A stretch of DNA of 37,545 bases from Lachnospiraceae bacterium UBA3762 (GTDB taxonomy: Bacteria > Bacillota > Clostridia > Lachnospirales > Lachnospiraceae). The DNA lies in assembly GCA_002371615.1 (NCBI GenBank), contig DFGA01000039.1, positions 3,510-41,054 of the forward strand, given 5' to 3'. A model generated the notes under the pieces. The model saw only the letters and a program-made list of their open reading frames with translations, had not been told where the DNA came from and searched no databases. Both the position numbers and the translations under genes were made by a program. This document shows, piece by piece, positions 17,201-25,450 of this stretch; the stretch's first letter is position 1; each line of letters starts with the position of its first letter.

Positions 17201-20200
17201 CGGCATCCTCAAGGTCTCGGCCGGAAAGTGTCTTGTATCCGCCCGGAACTATGCTTACTTCCGTAGGAGTGTATGTATTTTTAAATTCAAATGCTTCCGG
17301 TGCGCAAAGACTGATAGTCTTCTCGCCATCTTCTACCTCAGCACTTGTAGCGATCGGATCACCATCAGCTGTAAGGTATGCCTTTACATCAAGCTTACCG
17401 TTTCCGGGATCGGTGACCTTTACGATCACGGTATAAACCGTGGGATCATAGTGAACACCGTCTGCACCGACGTAACCGTTCTCCTCTGTTGCTTCGGCAG
17501 GAAGAACCTCATTGATGGTATAGGTATGTTCTCCCGCTTCGGTATAGGAGATCCTGCCAAATTCCGCAACATACAGATCTCCCTTATTACCGTTTGACTC
17601 TTTGCCTACTTCATCGTCGCCTTCCTTGAGCAGGAATGTAAAATCACCCTTCTCAAGAGCAATCCCTGTAACCGACTTCTTCACCGACAGATCCAGAGCA
17701 CCTTCTGCGGCATACTCATTGGTAAATAAAGCCATGGGATCAAATGAATTAGTTCCCGTGAAGAACTCCTGTACATTGCCGGCTATCATATGCCACAATG
17801 ATGTCCAGAAAGTATCCTGCTTATAGTCTTCTCCGGGTCTGCGCATACGAGGGGTATCGGCAACGATCTCACCTCTGCCGTTATCCTTAAATGTAACTTC
17901 TACAATATAAGGTCTCGCATCATACGTATATCCGTTATACTTGTAATACTTTCCTTCCTCTATCGGAGTAGCGCCGTCCGGGATGTCTTCAGTGATAATG
18001 TAATACTTCGCAAACTTCCCATCGGAAACCGGCGTGCTGTTATCAGGATCCAGATCTTCCGCTGTATAATAGATAGTCGGGAACTTGGCCTCAACCTTCG
18101 TTCCGGCCGCAATATCAGTACCATCATCAACAGGTGTCGATGCTGTCAATTCAGTTACTTCATTCCCGGCTGCATCCTTGATCTTCTGGCCGTTTGCTTC
18201 CCTGAGATGGAATGTGAACGGATTATCCTTAGTGATATTTCTACCTTCAAGAACTTTCCACGCACTGATATCTACAGGCCCTGTTGTCAGATACCTGTTC
18301 TCAAACTTGACTTGAGCAGCATCTATTTCCGATCCTGTGCTATTGAAGTACTTTTTAACAACAGAAAGATCGTTTCCTTCAAGGCTGACAATAGCTTTTG
18401 CTGTAAATACTTCAGCAGAATACCTGTAGTTACCCTTCTCATAGTAAAGAACCTTTCCGTCTTTTTCTACAGGTATGGCATCACTGTCGTGATCTTCTGT
18501 GATGGTATATTCAAACGTCTTGCTCTCCAGGTACTCCCCGGGATGATCCGGATCAAGAAGGTCATCCTGAGTGAACCGGATCGCATCAAATGTAACTGCT
18601 CCACCGGCTTCATTCGATTTCGATACATCAAGTGCTTTTGGATTGCCCTCAACACTCTTGATAGTAAAGCTGAATTCTCCGCCTTTCAGATCGCCGTCCT
18701 TTTCTCCAACCTTAAGGATCTTTTCAGCGGCAAATACCGCTTCACCATCATCTTCAAATGTATTGATGAAATTAATCGGGCCGCCTTCAATCGTAGGAAC
18801 ACAAGTGAGTGTTCCGTCACCGTTATCTTTTGCTGTAACAGTTACCTTATATGATTTCGGATCAAACCTGACTCCGTTAAGATAATAGACATTATCTTTT
18901 ACCTCAACACCCTCACCTACCGGCACGGCTTCCTTAACAGTAAATATATAATCATCGGCTTTGGTGAATGTAAGGTAACTCTTAGGCTCTTTTTCGGTAC
19001 CAAAACTAAATGAGCCTTTACTCCTGGACAGAGTATCCTTTGTAATAGCGACCGTATCGAGCAGATTATCTTTGTTTGCAGGATAACCGCTGTAGATTTC
19101 TGCCGTGAATGTGTCATTACCGGTATAGTTACGTCCGGTCAGAGTCTTGGTGCCTTCGATCCATGTGGAACCTATAGCGCTGTACGTATTGTCAAATCTG
19201 GCATCAAAACCGGCCGTTCTGTTGTCAGGAACAGTTTCAAGTGACCCGTCAGATTTACGCGTAACGGTTACCGTAATGGTCTTTTCTGCAGTATCACACG
19301 TATAACCGCCTATCTTACCGTCTGCCGGGATATCAACATATTCATTTTGAATTCTGATTTTGGTCTCTTTGACCGTATAGGTAAACTGCTTACTCGATTC
19401 TCCTTCGAGATCTTCATTCGTGTATTCAATCTTATCGAATGTAACCTTACCTTCTGCATCGTTATACTTGGTCTGATAACCATCAATCTTATATCCCGTA
19501 AGTGTAAACCCGAATTTACCTTCTTCGGGGGCGTTGCTGCCGTTAACGACCTTCTGCGCATAAAGGATCACTCCGCCCTTACCATTATAAGTATTGGTAA
19601 AGGAAATACTGATACCGCTATCCGCGCCAACTTCAACTTCGCTTCCTTCAACGATCTTATAAATCTTATGCGTAGCATTAAGCTGTCCTTTTTCGTTATC
19701 GGCAACGTTAAACTTAACAACATACTTCTCATCAGAGTATGTCATATTCTCTTCTTTATCGTTATCGCCAGGCTTAACTTCTTCAACGTAGAATCTGTAT
19801 GTGCCCTTCTTCTTAAACGTGATATTGTCAAAATTGAATTCTTCTATCCTCTCGCCGGTATGCTCGCCGTTATGTACAGTTTGCTCACCATCAGATCCGG
19901 GTACAACAATATCACCGTTTGTTATGGCATTTGCCGTTAATGTATCATTCTTATCATAATACAACTTGAATGCGAATTTATTCCTGTCTGCATCCTTCCA
20001 ATCCCTGCCGTTAAGTATCTTTGTTCCACCGACTGCGTCCTCGGTCTCTCTGGAGAAATAGTCATTGGTGAAGCCGGGATCAATTATAGGATTTTCATTA
20101 TCATCAAGCTGGACTTTGTAATCAGCCGTTTCCGTTGGTTCCACATCGTATGCAGCGTAAACAGCTTTCTGGAGCACGCCACTGGCGTTATCGGAAACCT

Positions 20201-23200
20201 TCACCAGAATATGGTATACACGTGCATCATAAATAACACCATCAAGAGTCTTCTTGGTAGGATCGTTGTTATATGCTTCTGCTCCATCAGGAATATATTC
20301 CCTGATAGTATACTTATAGGTTCCGGCGGCGGTTATATCATTAAACTTTATCGTATCAAACTCAACCGGTCCCTCACCTTTTCGCGTCTCGGTCTGTGAG
20401 GTTGTAGTGGAACCCTCCTTGCCTCCTTCGAGTATAAAGGAGAACTCCTTATCTTTAGAAAGCTCACTGTTGGTCGCATATATCTTATGAGCCTTGAAGA
20501 AAATATCTCCGCTTGCACTATAAGTGTTATTAAACTCCAGAGGTTTGTCCTTACCCTTATCCTGATCGACCTTAAGCGAACCGTTACCCTGATCAGATAT
20601 GCGGATGGTAACAGTGTATTCAGTTGTATCATATACTACACCGGCAGCAGAACCTGCAGTTTCCTTTACAGTGTAGTGATATTCTTTGCCGTCATCACTC
20701 AGATCATAGCTAAGAGCGTCAAATGCGAAATCAAATCCGGCTGTTTTGACTGTTTCAACATTTTCCTGCGTCACTGTAAAATCATAGGTCTGGTTTGCTT
20801 TTTCCTGATCGTCATCAGTACTTGAAAGCGTAAATGTAAATACATCACCAACCTGCATCTCACGACCGGTAAGTGTCTTGGATCCGTGGATCACTGCCTC
20901 GCCGGTTGCCGTACGCTCATTCTCGAAAGCAAAATCAAACCCGGCATAAGGCGCGTCCGCATTTACTGCTTTAGCCAGAACTTCATCAATATTTGATCCG
21001 GACAACTGATTTTCGTTCGTATACTCGTAGTATTCAACCTTTGGAGAATTGTTCTCGTTCTTGTAAATTGTAACCTTTGCTACAAACACACGAGGATCCA
21101 TAGTATAAGAATTGGCATCGATCTTGGCAGCATCATAGCCGGTTTCTTTTATCTTATAGTAATAATACGCCTCAGTCCTGTCGGTGTTATAGCCGGTAGG
21201 CCCTCCGTTCGCGTCTGCGTAGAACTTGAGGGGCATTGGATCAAATGTAACCGTTGCCCTTAAGCGGTTGTTATCATCTGTTGAATTCCACTTTTCCTGC
21301 GCAGCAGTGGAAACAAATGCCCCACCTGTTGTGTAATAGAAAAGTCCAAACTTGAACGCATGATCAGGTACATTCAACTGTGTTTTCTCGTTATCAACAG
21401 TTGCAAATACTTTCTTAATGCCTGAAAGTGTGACATTCTTCTCTATCGGAACATCATATCTGTTTGTAAACGGAACAGGAGTATGCCATGCATAGCATAA
21501 ATCATTATCCCACGATAAGTGCGGCTCCAGTCTGGGGGCCCCATCCGGAAGGGCGTTAACTGTAACAAACCGATATTCCGTAGTATTTCCTTGTGTTTTT
21601 TTACCGATATTGACCCAGAGTTTGATATACTTATGACCGCGTACAGCACTTTCCTTGATGGCAAATCCGTTATCATCAACATTTACCCAGTCACCAATAT
21701 CATAGTTTTCACTGGATCCGAGGGTATTATCAATTGTCTCGGTTATTTCATACTTAAAGCATACGTTCCTGACTTCTATAAAGTCATATTCGCCGGCATC
21801 GTCTCTATATGCCTGGTAATGAGCATCGTCAGAATTACCCCAGCTGCCTCGGTTTTCCTCTGAATATTTGAATAATTCTTTGGCATTTAACTCAATTCTT
21901 CCAAAGTTACCTTTAGTCTGACCTGTGGAAGGACCAATAGTTATCGTTTCACTGGGATTTTCTTCGTTCTCCGAGTGATTTCCGGGGAAAGGCATAACGC
22001 TTACCGGATCTACACCTTCACCAGCATTTCCGGCCTTCTTGGTAAGAGTGAAAGTGAAGTCTGCGGGCCACTTTTCTACAGGAACTACCGTTCCGTCAGA
22101 TCCCTTAACGATCTTTTCAACAGGAAAGTCGTAATATGTAAAATCATTGATCTCATTCGTCGTCTCATTGTTGAAAACAACAGAACTCAGGTCAGAAGCA
22201 CCCGTGGCAACCGTTTCAATGTTGTCATTTTTCCAAAAATTCACATTTGTAAGAGCGTCTTCTGTAAAATCATTTTTTGCTCTGTATACACTTATCGTAT
22301 CAACCTTAAGTTCTGTATGCGTATCATCAGCCCATTCAACTTTATAATGAACATTGTAAGGTTTTGCTATAACATATCCGCTCTGCGTCGGTCGTTTCTC
22401 AATGATCAGATAAGAATATACTCCGGGTGAACTGACAACCTGGTCCGTAAAGGAGATGGTTTCCCCATTGTTCGTTTTGGTCTCAATATACTCTGCTCCC
22501 TTACCAAATATCCACTGATACAGGTCGAATTCGAATACCTGATCAGAATTGGGGGTTTGACCGTTTACAGTCTTCTTTGCATATAAAGGAAGTGAAAGGT
22601 TGCTGGGTGAAGGCATATCATGATAAACACAGTGCCACTCCTGACCACCTGCAGCTACACTATCCGCTATAACCCATCCTGCTCCAGGGCCGCCAGGTAT
22701 TCCACGCGTCTCATCCCAAACAGTGCTGAAGTATGAATTCTCCCCTCCAATAAGGAATGTTCCGGAAGTTGCTCCCTGCAGCCCGGCAACCGTTGCGTTA
22801 TAACAGTTGAAGATTACACTCTGACATATAAGATCTTCAGTTTTATCAGCAGAAGTTGATCCGTTGAAATTTCCAAGACTAATCTTGTACTGTTTCAAAA
22901 TAACCTTGCTGTCAGGAATATTGAATACGACACGCTGTCCTGCGGCAAGTTTGATCGTAAAATCATTACCCGGAAGGCTGGCATATTCGCCTTCTGCAAA
23001 ATTAACATAATACGTTCCTTCACCCGTACCTCTGCCGGCAAAGTCAAATTCCTTTTTGGAAGCATTATATGCTTTTGCAAAGCTGTATCCTTCTACTCCT
23101 GCCAATTGCGATGACATGGCCTTGGCATCCGTAACGATAGTTGAGACTTTGTTTTTTATATCGGTCTCACTATATGCAGTAGTGTTAAATGTAACCTTAT

Positions 23201-25211
23201 CAGCACTATTGGACCATAATTTGCTGTTGTTGTATTCGTTAAGCTTATCCTGCGGGCTGGTAGGAAGATTCGGATTTTTGTACCTTGCAGCAGGGGTTGT
23301 ATATACTATATGTTTTGAATCATTTGAGTTGTTGTCAAACGTTATAACAGTACTTCCATTATATGCGCCTATAAGTGATTGGCCGGCATTGCCGCCATCA
23401 TTTCTCGGCGATGCCCATCCGGAATTATTATCTGCATGAAGTTCTCCGGCGGCAACGGTTGTCTCCCAGTGGCCTTTGTAATAAACATTGTTACCGACTA
23501 TACCATATCTTGTTGCTTCTCCGAGGATATCTTTGAAGGTATACTGGTTACTGGGCTCCATTTTGCCATTACTGTATTCCTTATATACAACAGTTACGGA
23601 AAAATCCGAAAGATTGAACTCAGTATTCTCTGCATCAACAGATGTTAAACTGTCAACAACCTCAACTTTGATATCTGAAGCTTCAATATTTGTGGCATCA
23701 GCCGTTTTATCAACGCTTTCCTTGACTTCGTCTGTAAGCGGAAGATGAATGATCTTAACCTCATCATCTGCTTCAGCACTCAATTCATCCTTAAGCTGAT
23801 CGCGCTTGAATGAAATATTGATATTAACGCTTCCCTCTTCAGGCTGAATCTCGACTTTGTTGCCGTTTTCATCATCAATCAGGAATGCTATATCATATAA
23901 AAGTACATCAGTTTCGTTGATCGAAGTATCTTCTTCTCCTGTAATTACATCCGCATTCTGATTCAATGCCTCCATGTATGCAGCATAGTTGTATTCGTTT
24001 GAATCGGGTGTAACAGCTGTAACAACAAAATCCGCATCATCAGGGATCGCATCGGCTCTCTCAAGCGTCGCTGTAACCTGGACCTTATCATCTTCGTATT
24101 CATACACACGCTTTGTATCAACGTTATCAACGGTAAATACAACAACACCGTCCTCAACGCTGTCTACATCGGCGATCGTCTGTATCTGTACATCATCATT
24201 ATCTGAAAGGACATATGCGGTAAAACTCTCTTCACCGAGACCTTCGATGGTAAGAGAACCCGTCTCCTTATCAAGACCCGTGATGCCGTCGATGGCACTG
24301 CGTCCGTCTACCGTGGCATTTGCATTACTCTCAACAACAAGTTTGAATCTTGCCTTATCTGACAGTTCGTCAGACTTGAACTCTACCCTGAGGCTCTCAT
24401 AGCCCTGACCTGTAACTGCCTGGATCTCACTGTCATTTGCAGATGTAAGGGTTCTGGTCTCAAGGATCTTCTCAACAGGTTCGCTCTCAACGTAAATTGC
24501 AGGATATCCGTCTTCATTATATCTGTAGGAAAGGATCACATCATCTGAGGAGGTTGCACGAACAGTAAAGTCACCGCCTTCGAGACCTTCGAAGTCGTAT
24601 CTTCCGCCGTTCGTCTTGTCAAGTTCGTTATTAAGGACCGGATTGTAAGACGCACCCGAAGGCCCTGTGAACTCAATGCGGAACTTGTCTTTATTGGCAA
24701 GATTGTCCGTATAGACGTATACCGATATCTCGTCATATCCCAAACCCGATATTCCGTCGTCGGAGACATCGAGTGTTCCTTCGAGAAGTTCTGCCGCCTC
24801 TTCGAATACCTCTTCTTCGACAATTCCTTCGCTCTCAACTTCCATTGCGAGATCTTCAGAATTGTCCGATTCAACAGGCTCTTCGGTATTATCCTCTGCC
24901 ATGGTCAGAGATTCCGTATTGGTATCTTCCGTTGCCGTTGCTTCTTCAACAACTTCTTCCGGCTCATTAACCTCAGGCTCTGTTTCAACTGCCGAAGCGC
25001 TCTCTGTCTCGATCTGGATGTCCAGATCCTGTCCGCCGTCAGGGGTAACGGCTTCCGCTTCTTCGACACCGTCGGTATTAACAACGATACCGTCTTCCGT
25101 GGTGATCTCGGCTGCGAGTGTGGAAACAGACGTAAAGCCCGTCTCCAGAACTGTTGCGATAAGTGTTAACATCGCAATTGTGGTTCTAAGCCAGTTTCTT
25201 CTTTTCCTCAT
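11133..25211 (-). CDS. Giant wall-anchored surface protein with about 21 pilin-type isopeptide repeats
   Basis: Predicted 4692 aa. I chose the ATG at 25209-25211 because AAGGAG is 7 bases before it and the protein then starts MRKRRNWLRTT, a normal signal peptide (to about residue 34). Order: an acidic region and beta-rich N-terminal domains (to about 560); a region (about 570-860) reminiscent of the choice-of-anchor A type; about 21 repeats of roughly 158 residues (about 872-4183); one Cna-B-like module (from VEGVKYWND); three SpaA-like modules (about 4278-4580); a Pro/Thr stalk; and a sorting signal. Each repeat starts like the KTLTGR element with an N-terminal Lys, has a YT(I/V).E Glu and ends FNNTY. 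This is the pattern of Spy0128/FctA-type pilin domains that form Lys-Asn intramolecular bonds. The likely role is a long fibrous adhesin. It is flanked by terminators and lies next to a class B sortase. The ligand is unknown. Confidence 0.93.
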   Translation of the reverse strand: MRKRRNWLRTTIAMLTLIATVLETGFTSVSTLAAEITTEDGIVVNTDGVEEAEAVTPDGGQDLDIQIETESASAVETEPEVNEPEEVVEEATATEDTNTESLTMAEDNTEEPVESDNSEDLAMEVESEGIVEEEVFEEAAELLEGTLDVSDDGISGLGYDEISVYVYTDNLANKDKFRIEFTGPSGASYNPVLNNELDKTNGGRYDFEGLEGGDFTVRATSSDDVILSYRYNEDGYPAIYVESEPVEKILETRTLTSANDSEIQAVTGQGYESLRVEFKSDELSDKARFKLVVESNANATVDGRSAIDGITGLDKETGSLTIEGLGEESFTAYVLSDNDDVQIQTIADVDSVEDGVVVFTVDNVDTKRVYEYEDDKVQVTATLERADAIPDDADFVVTAVTPDSNEYNYAAYMEALNQNADVITGEEDTSINETDVLLYDIAFLIDDENGNKVEIQPEEGSVNINISFKRDQLKDELSAEADDEVKIIHLPLTDEVKESVDKTADATNIEASDIKVEVVDSLTSVDAENTEFNLSDFSVTVVYKEYSNGKMEPSNQYTFKDILGEATRYGIVGNNVYYKGHWETTVAAGELHADNNSGWASPRNDGGNAGQSLIGAYNGSTVITFDNNSNDSKHIVYTTPAARYKNPNLPTSPQDKLNEYNNSKLWSNSADKVTFNTTAYSETDIKNKVSTIVTDAKAMSSQLAGVEGYSFAKAYNASKKEFDFAGRGTGEGTYYVNFAEGEYASLPGNDFTIKLAAGQRVVFNIPDSKVILKQYKISLGNFNGSTSADKTEDLICQSVIFNCYNATVAGLQGATSGTFLIGGENSYFSTVWDETRGIPGGPGAGWVIADSVAAGGQEWHCVYHDMPSPSNLSLPLYAKKTVNGQTPNSDQVFEFDLYQWIFGKGAEYIETKTNNGETISFTDQVVSSPGVYSYLIIEKRPTQSGYVIAKPYNVHYKVEWADDTHTELKVDTISVYRAKNDFTEDALTNVNFWKNDNIETVATGASDLSSVVFNNETTNEINDFTYYDFPVEKIVKGSDGTVVPVEKWPADFTFTLTKKAGNAGEGVDPVSVMPFPGNHSENEENPSETITIGPSTGQTKGNFGRIELNAKELFKYSEENRGSWGNSDDAHYQAYRDDAGEYDFIEVRNVCFKYEITETIDNTLGSSENYDIGDWVNVDDNGFAIKESAVRGHKYIKLWVNIGKKTQGNTTEYRFVTVNALPDGAPRLEPHLSWDNDLCYAWHTPVPFTNRYDVPIEKNVTLSGIKKVFATVDNEKTQLNVPDHAFKFGLFYYTTGGAFVSTAAQEKWNSTDDNNRLRATVTFDPMPLKFYADANGGPTGYNTDRTEAYYYYKIKETGYDAAKIDANSYTMDPRVFVAKVTIYKNENNSPKVEYYEYTNENQLSGSNIDEVLAKAVNADAPYAGFDFAFENERTATGEAVIHGSKTLTGREMQVGDVFTFTLSSTDDDQEKANQTYDFTVTQENVETVKTAGFDFAFDALSYDLSDDGKEYHYTVKETAGSAAGVVYDTTEYTVTIRISDQGNGSLKVDQDKGKDKPLEFNNTYSASGDIFFKAHKIYATNSELSKDKEFSFILEGGKEGSTTTSQTETRKGEGPVEFDTIKFNDITAAGTYKYTIREYIPDGAEAYNNDPTKKTLDGVIYDARVYHILVKVSDNASGVLQKAVYAAYDVEPTETADYKVQLDDNENPIIDPGFTNDYFSRETEDAVGGTKILNGRDWKDADRNKFAFKLYYDKNDTLTANAITNGDIVVPGSDGEQTVHNGEHTGERIEEFNFDNITFKKKGTYRFYVEEVKPGDNDKEENMTYSDEKYVVKFNVADNEKGQLNATHKIYKIVEGSEVEVGADSGISISFTNTYNGKGGVILYAQKVVNGSNAPEEGKFGFTLTGYKIDGYQTKYNDAEGKVTFDKIEYTNEDLEGESSKQFTYTVKETKIRIQNEYVDIPADGKIGGYTCDTAEKTITVTVTRKSDGSLETVPDNRTAGFDARFDNTYSAIGSTWIEGTKTLTGRNYTGNDTFTAEIYSGYPANKDNLLDTVAITKDTLSRSKGSFSFGTEKEPKSYLTFTKADDYIFTVKEAVPVGEGVEVKDNVYYLNGVRFDPKSYKVTVTAKDNGDGTLTCVPTIEGGPINFINTFEDDGEAVFAAEKILKVGEKDGDLKGGEFSFTIKSVEGNPKALDVSKSNEAGGAVTFDAIRFTQDDLLDPDHPGEYLESKTFEYTITEDHDSDAIPVEKDGKVLYYEKGNYRYSAEVFTAKAIVSLEGNDLSVVKKYFNSTGSEIDAAQVKFENRYLTTGPVDISAWKVLEGRNITKDNPFTFHLREANGQKIKDAAGNEVTELTASTPVDDGTDIAAGTKVEAKFPTIYYTAEDLDPDNSTPVSDGKFAKYYIITEDIPDGATPIEEGKYYKYNGYTYDARPYIVEVTFKDNGRGEIVADTPRMRRPGEDYKQDTFWTSLWHMIAGNVQEFFTGTNSFDPMALFTNEYAAEGALDLSVKKSVTGIALEKGDFTFLLKEGDDEVGKESNGNKGDLYVAEFGRISYTEAGEHTYTINEVLPAEATEENGYVGADGVHYDPTVYTVIVKVTDPGNGKLDVKAYLTADGDPIATSAEVEDGEKTISLCAPEAFEFKNTYTPTEVSIVPGGYKTLSGRDLEDAEFTFSLVSKEGNPKQYSETTVNKGKEFKFPAITFKPEDMLGENGGYVANRTFAYTLTEVAGSKDGITTYDSTEYDIVVTVSNANGVLTASVTSNNAPAELISGEGGSWYNLATFYNTYSAEDSEDFFVHKLVEGTDDDTKEFTFELTDKKTGEKYRTTCKANATEKIASFTYNVNDLTQKKEDGTKYDVYEYTCEEIKTVDENGDSVNDGYEYSKAVYEAVVTVTDKKDGTLDVDTVITVTGNEEDENVNGSTMYFKNKYSATGKTNIPGSKILTEGLDLEDGEFYFVLEQRDNDGNYTEIDRTTNENGGFGFELNYDQSKISAIPYVYKVRELDPKNDKDATELTEILGDEKFEAYKEKYSGVIFDSDVYDVEVTVSDKKDGTLDVSKTITKDGQPLGACSFTNEVIKPGSASFSAKKTLSDRPLDSGMFTFVLEGDGKDGNDEYQQVENDGSDVNFESIQYNLKDAGKTFHYTIRELGKAELEKLGLPVPAGDITFDDTKYTAEVKVELEKVSAKESKLNVTRKYLDSTGNEVQDITFNNEFKAETKVTFSGSKTLNAPEDAKALVGYTYTFKLTGKDDGEERIVEVTPEKANEPVEFDFGEITYDQTDYVESKERDHKFTYIVEEIIPTNESEKAPNVIYTDNKYEVTVQLHYDAEMNLVADKSDNYNKLAFINTYAAEGDVPFEGIKTITGKDLENGAYTFTLSGQVGNQTVTKTAKNAEGVFAFEPVHFTQNDIGVHTFTITEEAETADGSKYDPSVYTVEVTVFVNDEGKLDYTKKTSKLDGEGNEFTIDSNKIEFNNTYAAYGEHPIKVKKIMHNRPLLQDEFTFILRDEKGNVVEEKNNKAAMYSRENLMAEDEIYFEALKFTQEDLKSPDGKSYLPEIQKYYTVEELHGNKKGYTYDPTVYVVELTIKPTKNLIKQGQYEGDEHVGDYDLEVTEKIVKKNGGTAENTSEGLFARLFKGLAGNSDNATTEIIFENSYEASCLVDPPIFNKQIMGRNIQRGEFEFSIDSKDGLPSMKEFEKSVSKRMVYVPDENGELVKSESDKGYHRVVKNGYTVKGDQTTNPGEISVDDLKFWNTDLWAFDDAEGDLETGVISKKFVYTAVEVSDVKVEGVIPSPAVFVLEFTVTDDGSGELKVSPKPEWKQITPNLLTDEQYSNIFLNLYNMEGSAEIRGIKKMEGRELTKDDIFEFTITDDKTGEVATVNNTPDALGVPSEIIFNGDNVPFLNYKEGVFANDKNELIEIHDVSEDKDVLSKDYTYTIAEKLTNKNGVEYDKSTFKVTVTVTKVASPKDKGYLEAKVTKVDKIVSENNVERFGIADGNHFEFNNKFKATGEMSIDGIKNLVDTEGNKLVSTDSMAGQYEFALYKYDDPTVRARKDAKGLLIDIATTAADGSFSLSEPKGYTEQDLREKDGSFKTGEPKTLLYKIVETKPSTARVNADGRIESDGVVYDDTEYYVDVTVRYNGTNTLDVSRTVTNAKTGEVIAQDIPVPSKVSVGFNNIVKKFTTVEGVKYWNDRENDPSKRPDVHVNLYSRTASGVVRKINTYTIKAPDTTYRFATDSEGNKLATTDSAGRPITYEVEEEPVSGYLSEQNGFDFYNTKGSILIRKIDANTRVPLSGADLAIFDGATEVERWTSSTSAHVIEANLTAGKTYTLRELKAPEGYGTAADMTFTVPADGSGITVTMSDPPIIGSVRLTKRDEATRETLAGAEFALYTDAGARVYATGSAGSYRATDLTSNGIFVTDASGNLVISDLPYGTYYFVETKAPDGYALSAERLGFTILRSGELVEVTFLDVKALGSVRLRKVNEDGTRALAGAVFELYARTPRTIGQAASSTIFSDAYFRYGTYRTNSEGELYVGDLPWDDYYFIEVDAPTGYVTATDVDGSDLVYTFTIDRYSSDRVIDLGGIVNTPERPPITPPPGPSPTPTPTTVVTTSTPTPPAAGVLGARVKRGGVVNGVLGVRAKPSSGVLGVRVGPVTGDASNIILWLLLLTACVATIVATIVTGRKKKTVTK
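11470..12376 (-). other. Three SpaA-like prealbumin-type modules
   Basis: Three successive units begin ILIRKIDANT.VPLSGADLAI, VRLTKRDEATRETLAGAEFAL and VRLRKVNEDGTRALAGAVFEL. Each carries GYxxxxx and a terminal (V/Y)TF segment. They match the SpaA/Cna-B type domain that usually forms an internal Lys-Asn bond and supports the base of a pilin or adhesin. They lie between the repeat stack and the Pro/Thr stalk. Confidence 0.75.
12660..22600 (-). repeat. Stack of about 21 diverged pilin-type repeats within the giant gene
   Basis: Counting units from the KxLxGR-like start to the FxNxY end gives about 21 repeats of roughly 475 bases each. The endings include FNNTYSASGDI, FTNTYNGKGGV, FDNTYSAIGST, FKNTYTPTEV, FNNTYAAYGEH and FENSYEASCLV. 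Protein similarity between units is clear, but the units are diverged at the DNA level, which should limit homologous loss. Boundaries are approximate and a few units (for example the first three) are less typical. Confidence 0.85.
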
Positions 25212-25244
25212 AAGTTTTCTCCTTGTTCCCTTTCCTAGTGGGTT

Positions 25245-25274
25245 TACATTTACTAATAATTTCGGGCAGGGCAT
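25245..25274 (-). CDS. Possible 9-codon leader peptide MRVCPARNY upstream of the giant gene
   Basis: Minus-strand AAAGGGGATACT precedes ATG CGT GTA TGC CCT GCC CGA AAT TAT TAG, a good ribosome binding site and spacing for a very short frame. It ends about 33 bases before the giant gene start. An overlapping in-frame upstream ATG for the giant protein (MPCPKLLVNV...) is less likely than the ATG at 25211. Coordinates are accurate to a few bases. Whether the peptide is made is unknown. Confidence 0.3.
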
Positions 25275-25330
25275 ACACGCATAGTATCCCCTTTCCCCTT
25301 TATATTAATAATGACTCTTTGAGGGGCAAA
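25275..25330 (-). promoter_or_regulatory. Candidate promoter for the giant surface-protein gene
   Basis: Minus-strand TTGCCC and TAATAT are separated by 16 bases (around 25292-25328). They are a moderate match to a sigma-A promoter in the only sizeable gap between the terminators at 25385-25449 and the gene. An A/T-rich stretch with runs of T and A lies upstream. No c-di-GMP riboswitch could be recognised in this leader. Confidence 0.4.
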
Positions 25331-25384
25331 AAAGGTTCACATTTAAATGATTTTTTTCCGAAAAAACCGGCCTAAATAATAAAC

Positions 25385-25414
25385 AAAGTTGCACAACATA
25401 AATTGTGCAACTTT
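25385..25414. terminator. Perfect 12-bp inverted repeat, bidirectional terminator or operator
   Basis: AAAGTTGCACAA (25385-25396) and TTGTGCAACTTT (25403-25414) are exact inverted copies around a 6-base loop. Downstream on the minus strand the sequence is GTTTATTATTT. The hairpin separates the EAL gene from the giant gene. The high symmetry could equally suit a protein-binding site for the giant gene promoter. Confidence 0.6.
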
Positions 25415-25428
25415 TATAATCCAGTTAT

Positions 25429-25449
25429 AAAACCCTGATATTTACAGGG
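25429..25449 (-). terminator. Short intrinsic terminator right after the EAL gene
   Basis: On the minus strand CCCTG, loop TAAATAT, CAGGG is followed by TTTTATAAC. It begins 2 bases after the stop codon of the EAL gene and would end the upstream operon. The stem is only 5 bp, so it is probably helped by the larger hairpin 15 bases further on. Confidence 0.6.
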
Positions 25450-25450
25450 A

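Noticed and set aside
25212..25274. Upstream start of the giant protein (MPCPKLLVNV...)
   Set aside because: The ATG at 25211 has AAGGAG at the right distance and yields a canonical basic-hydrophobic signal peptide; the longer form would bury it.
25212..25450. c-di-GMP riboswitch before the giant gene
   Set aside because: Expected because of the neighbouring EAL gene, but the conserved GEMM core and paired helices were not found; only hairpins and A/T-rich sequence are present.
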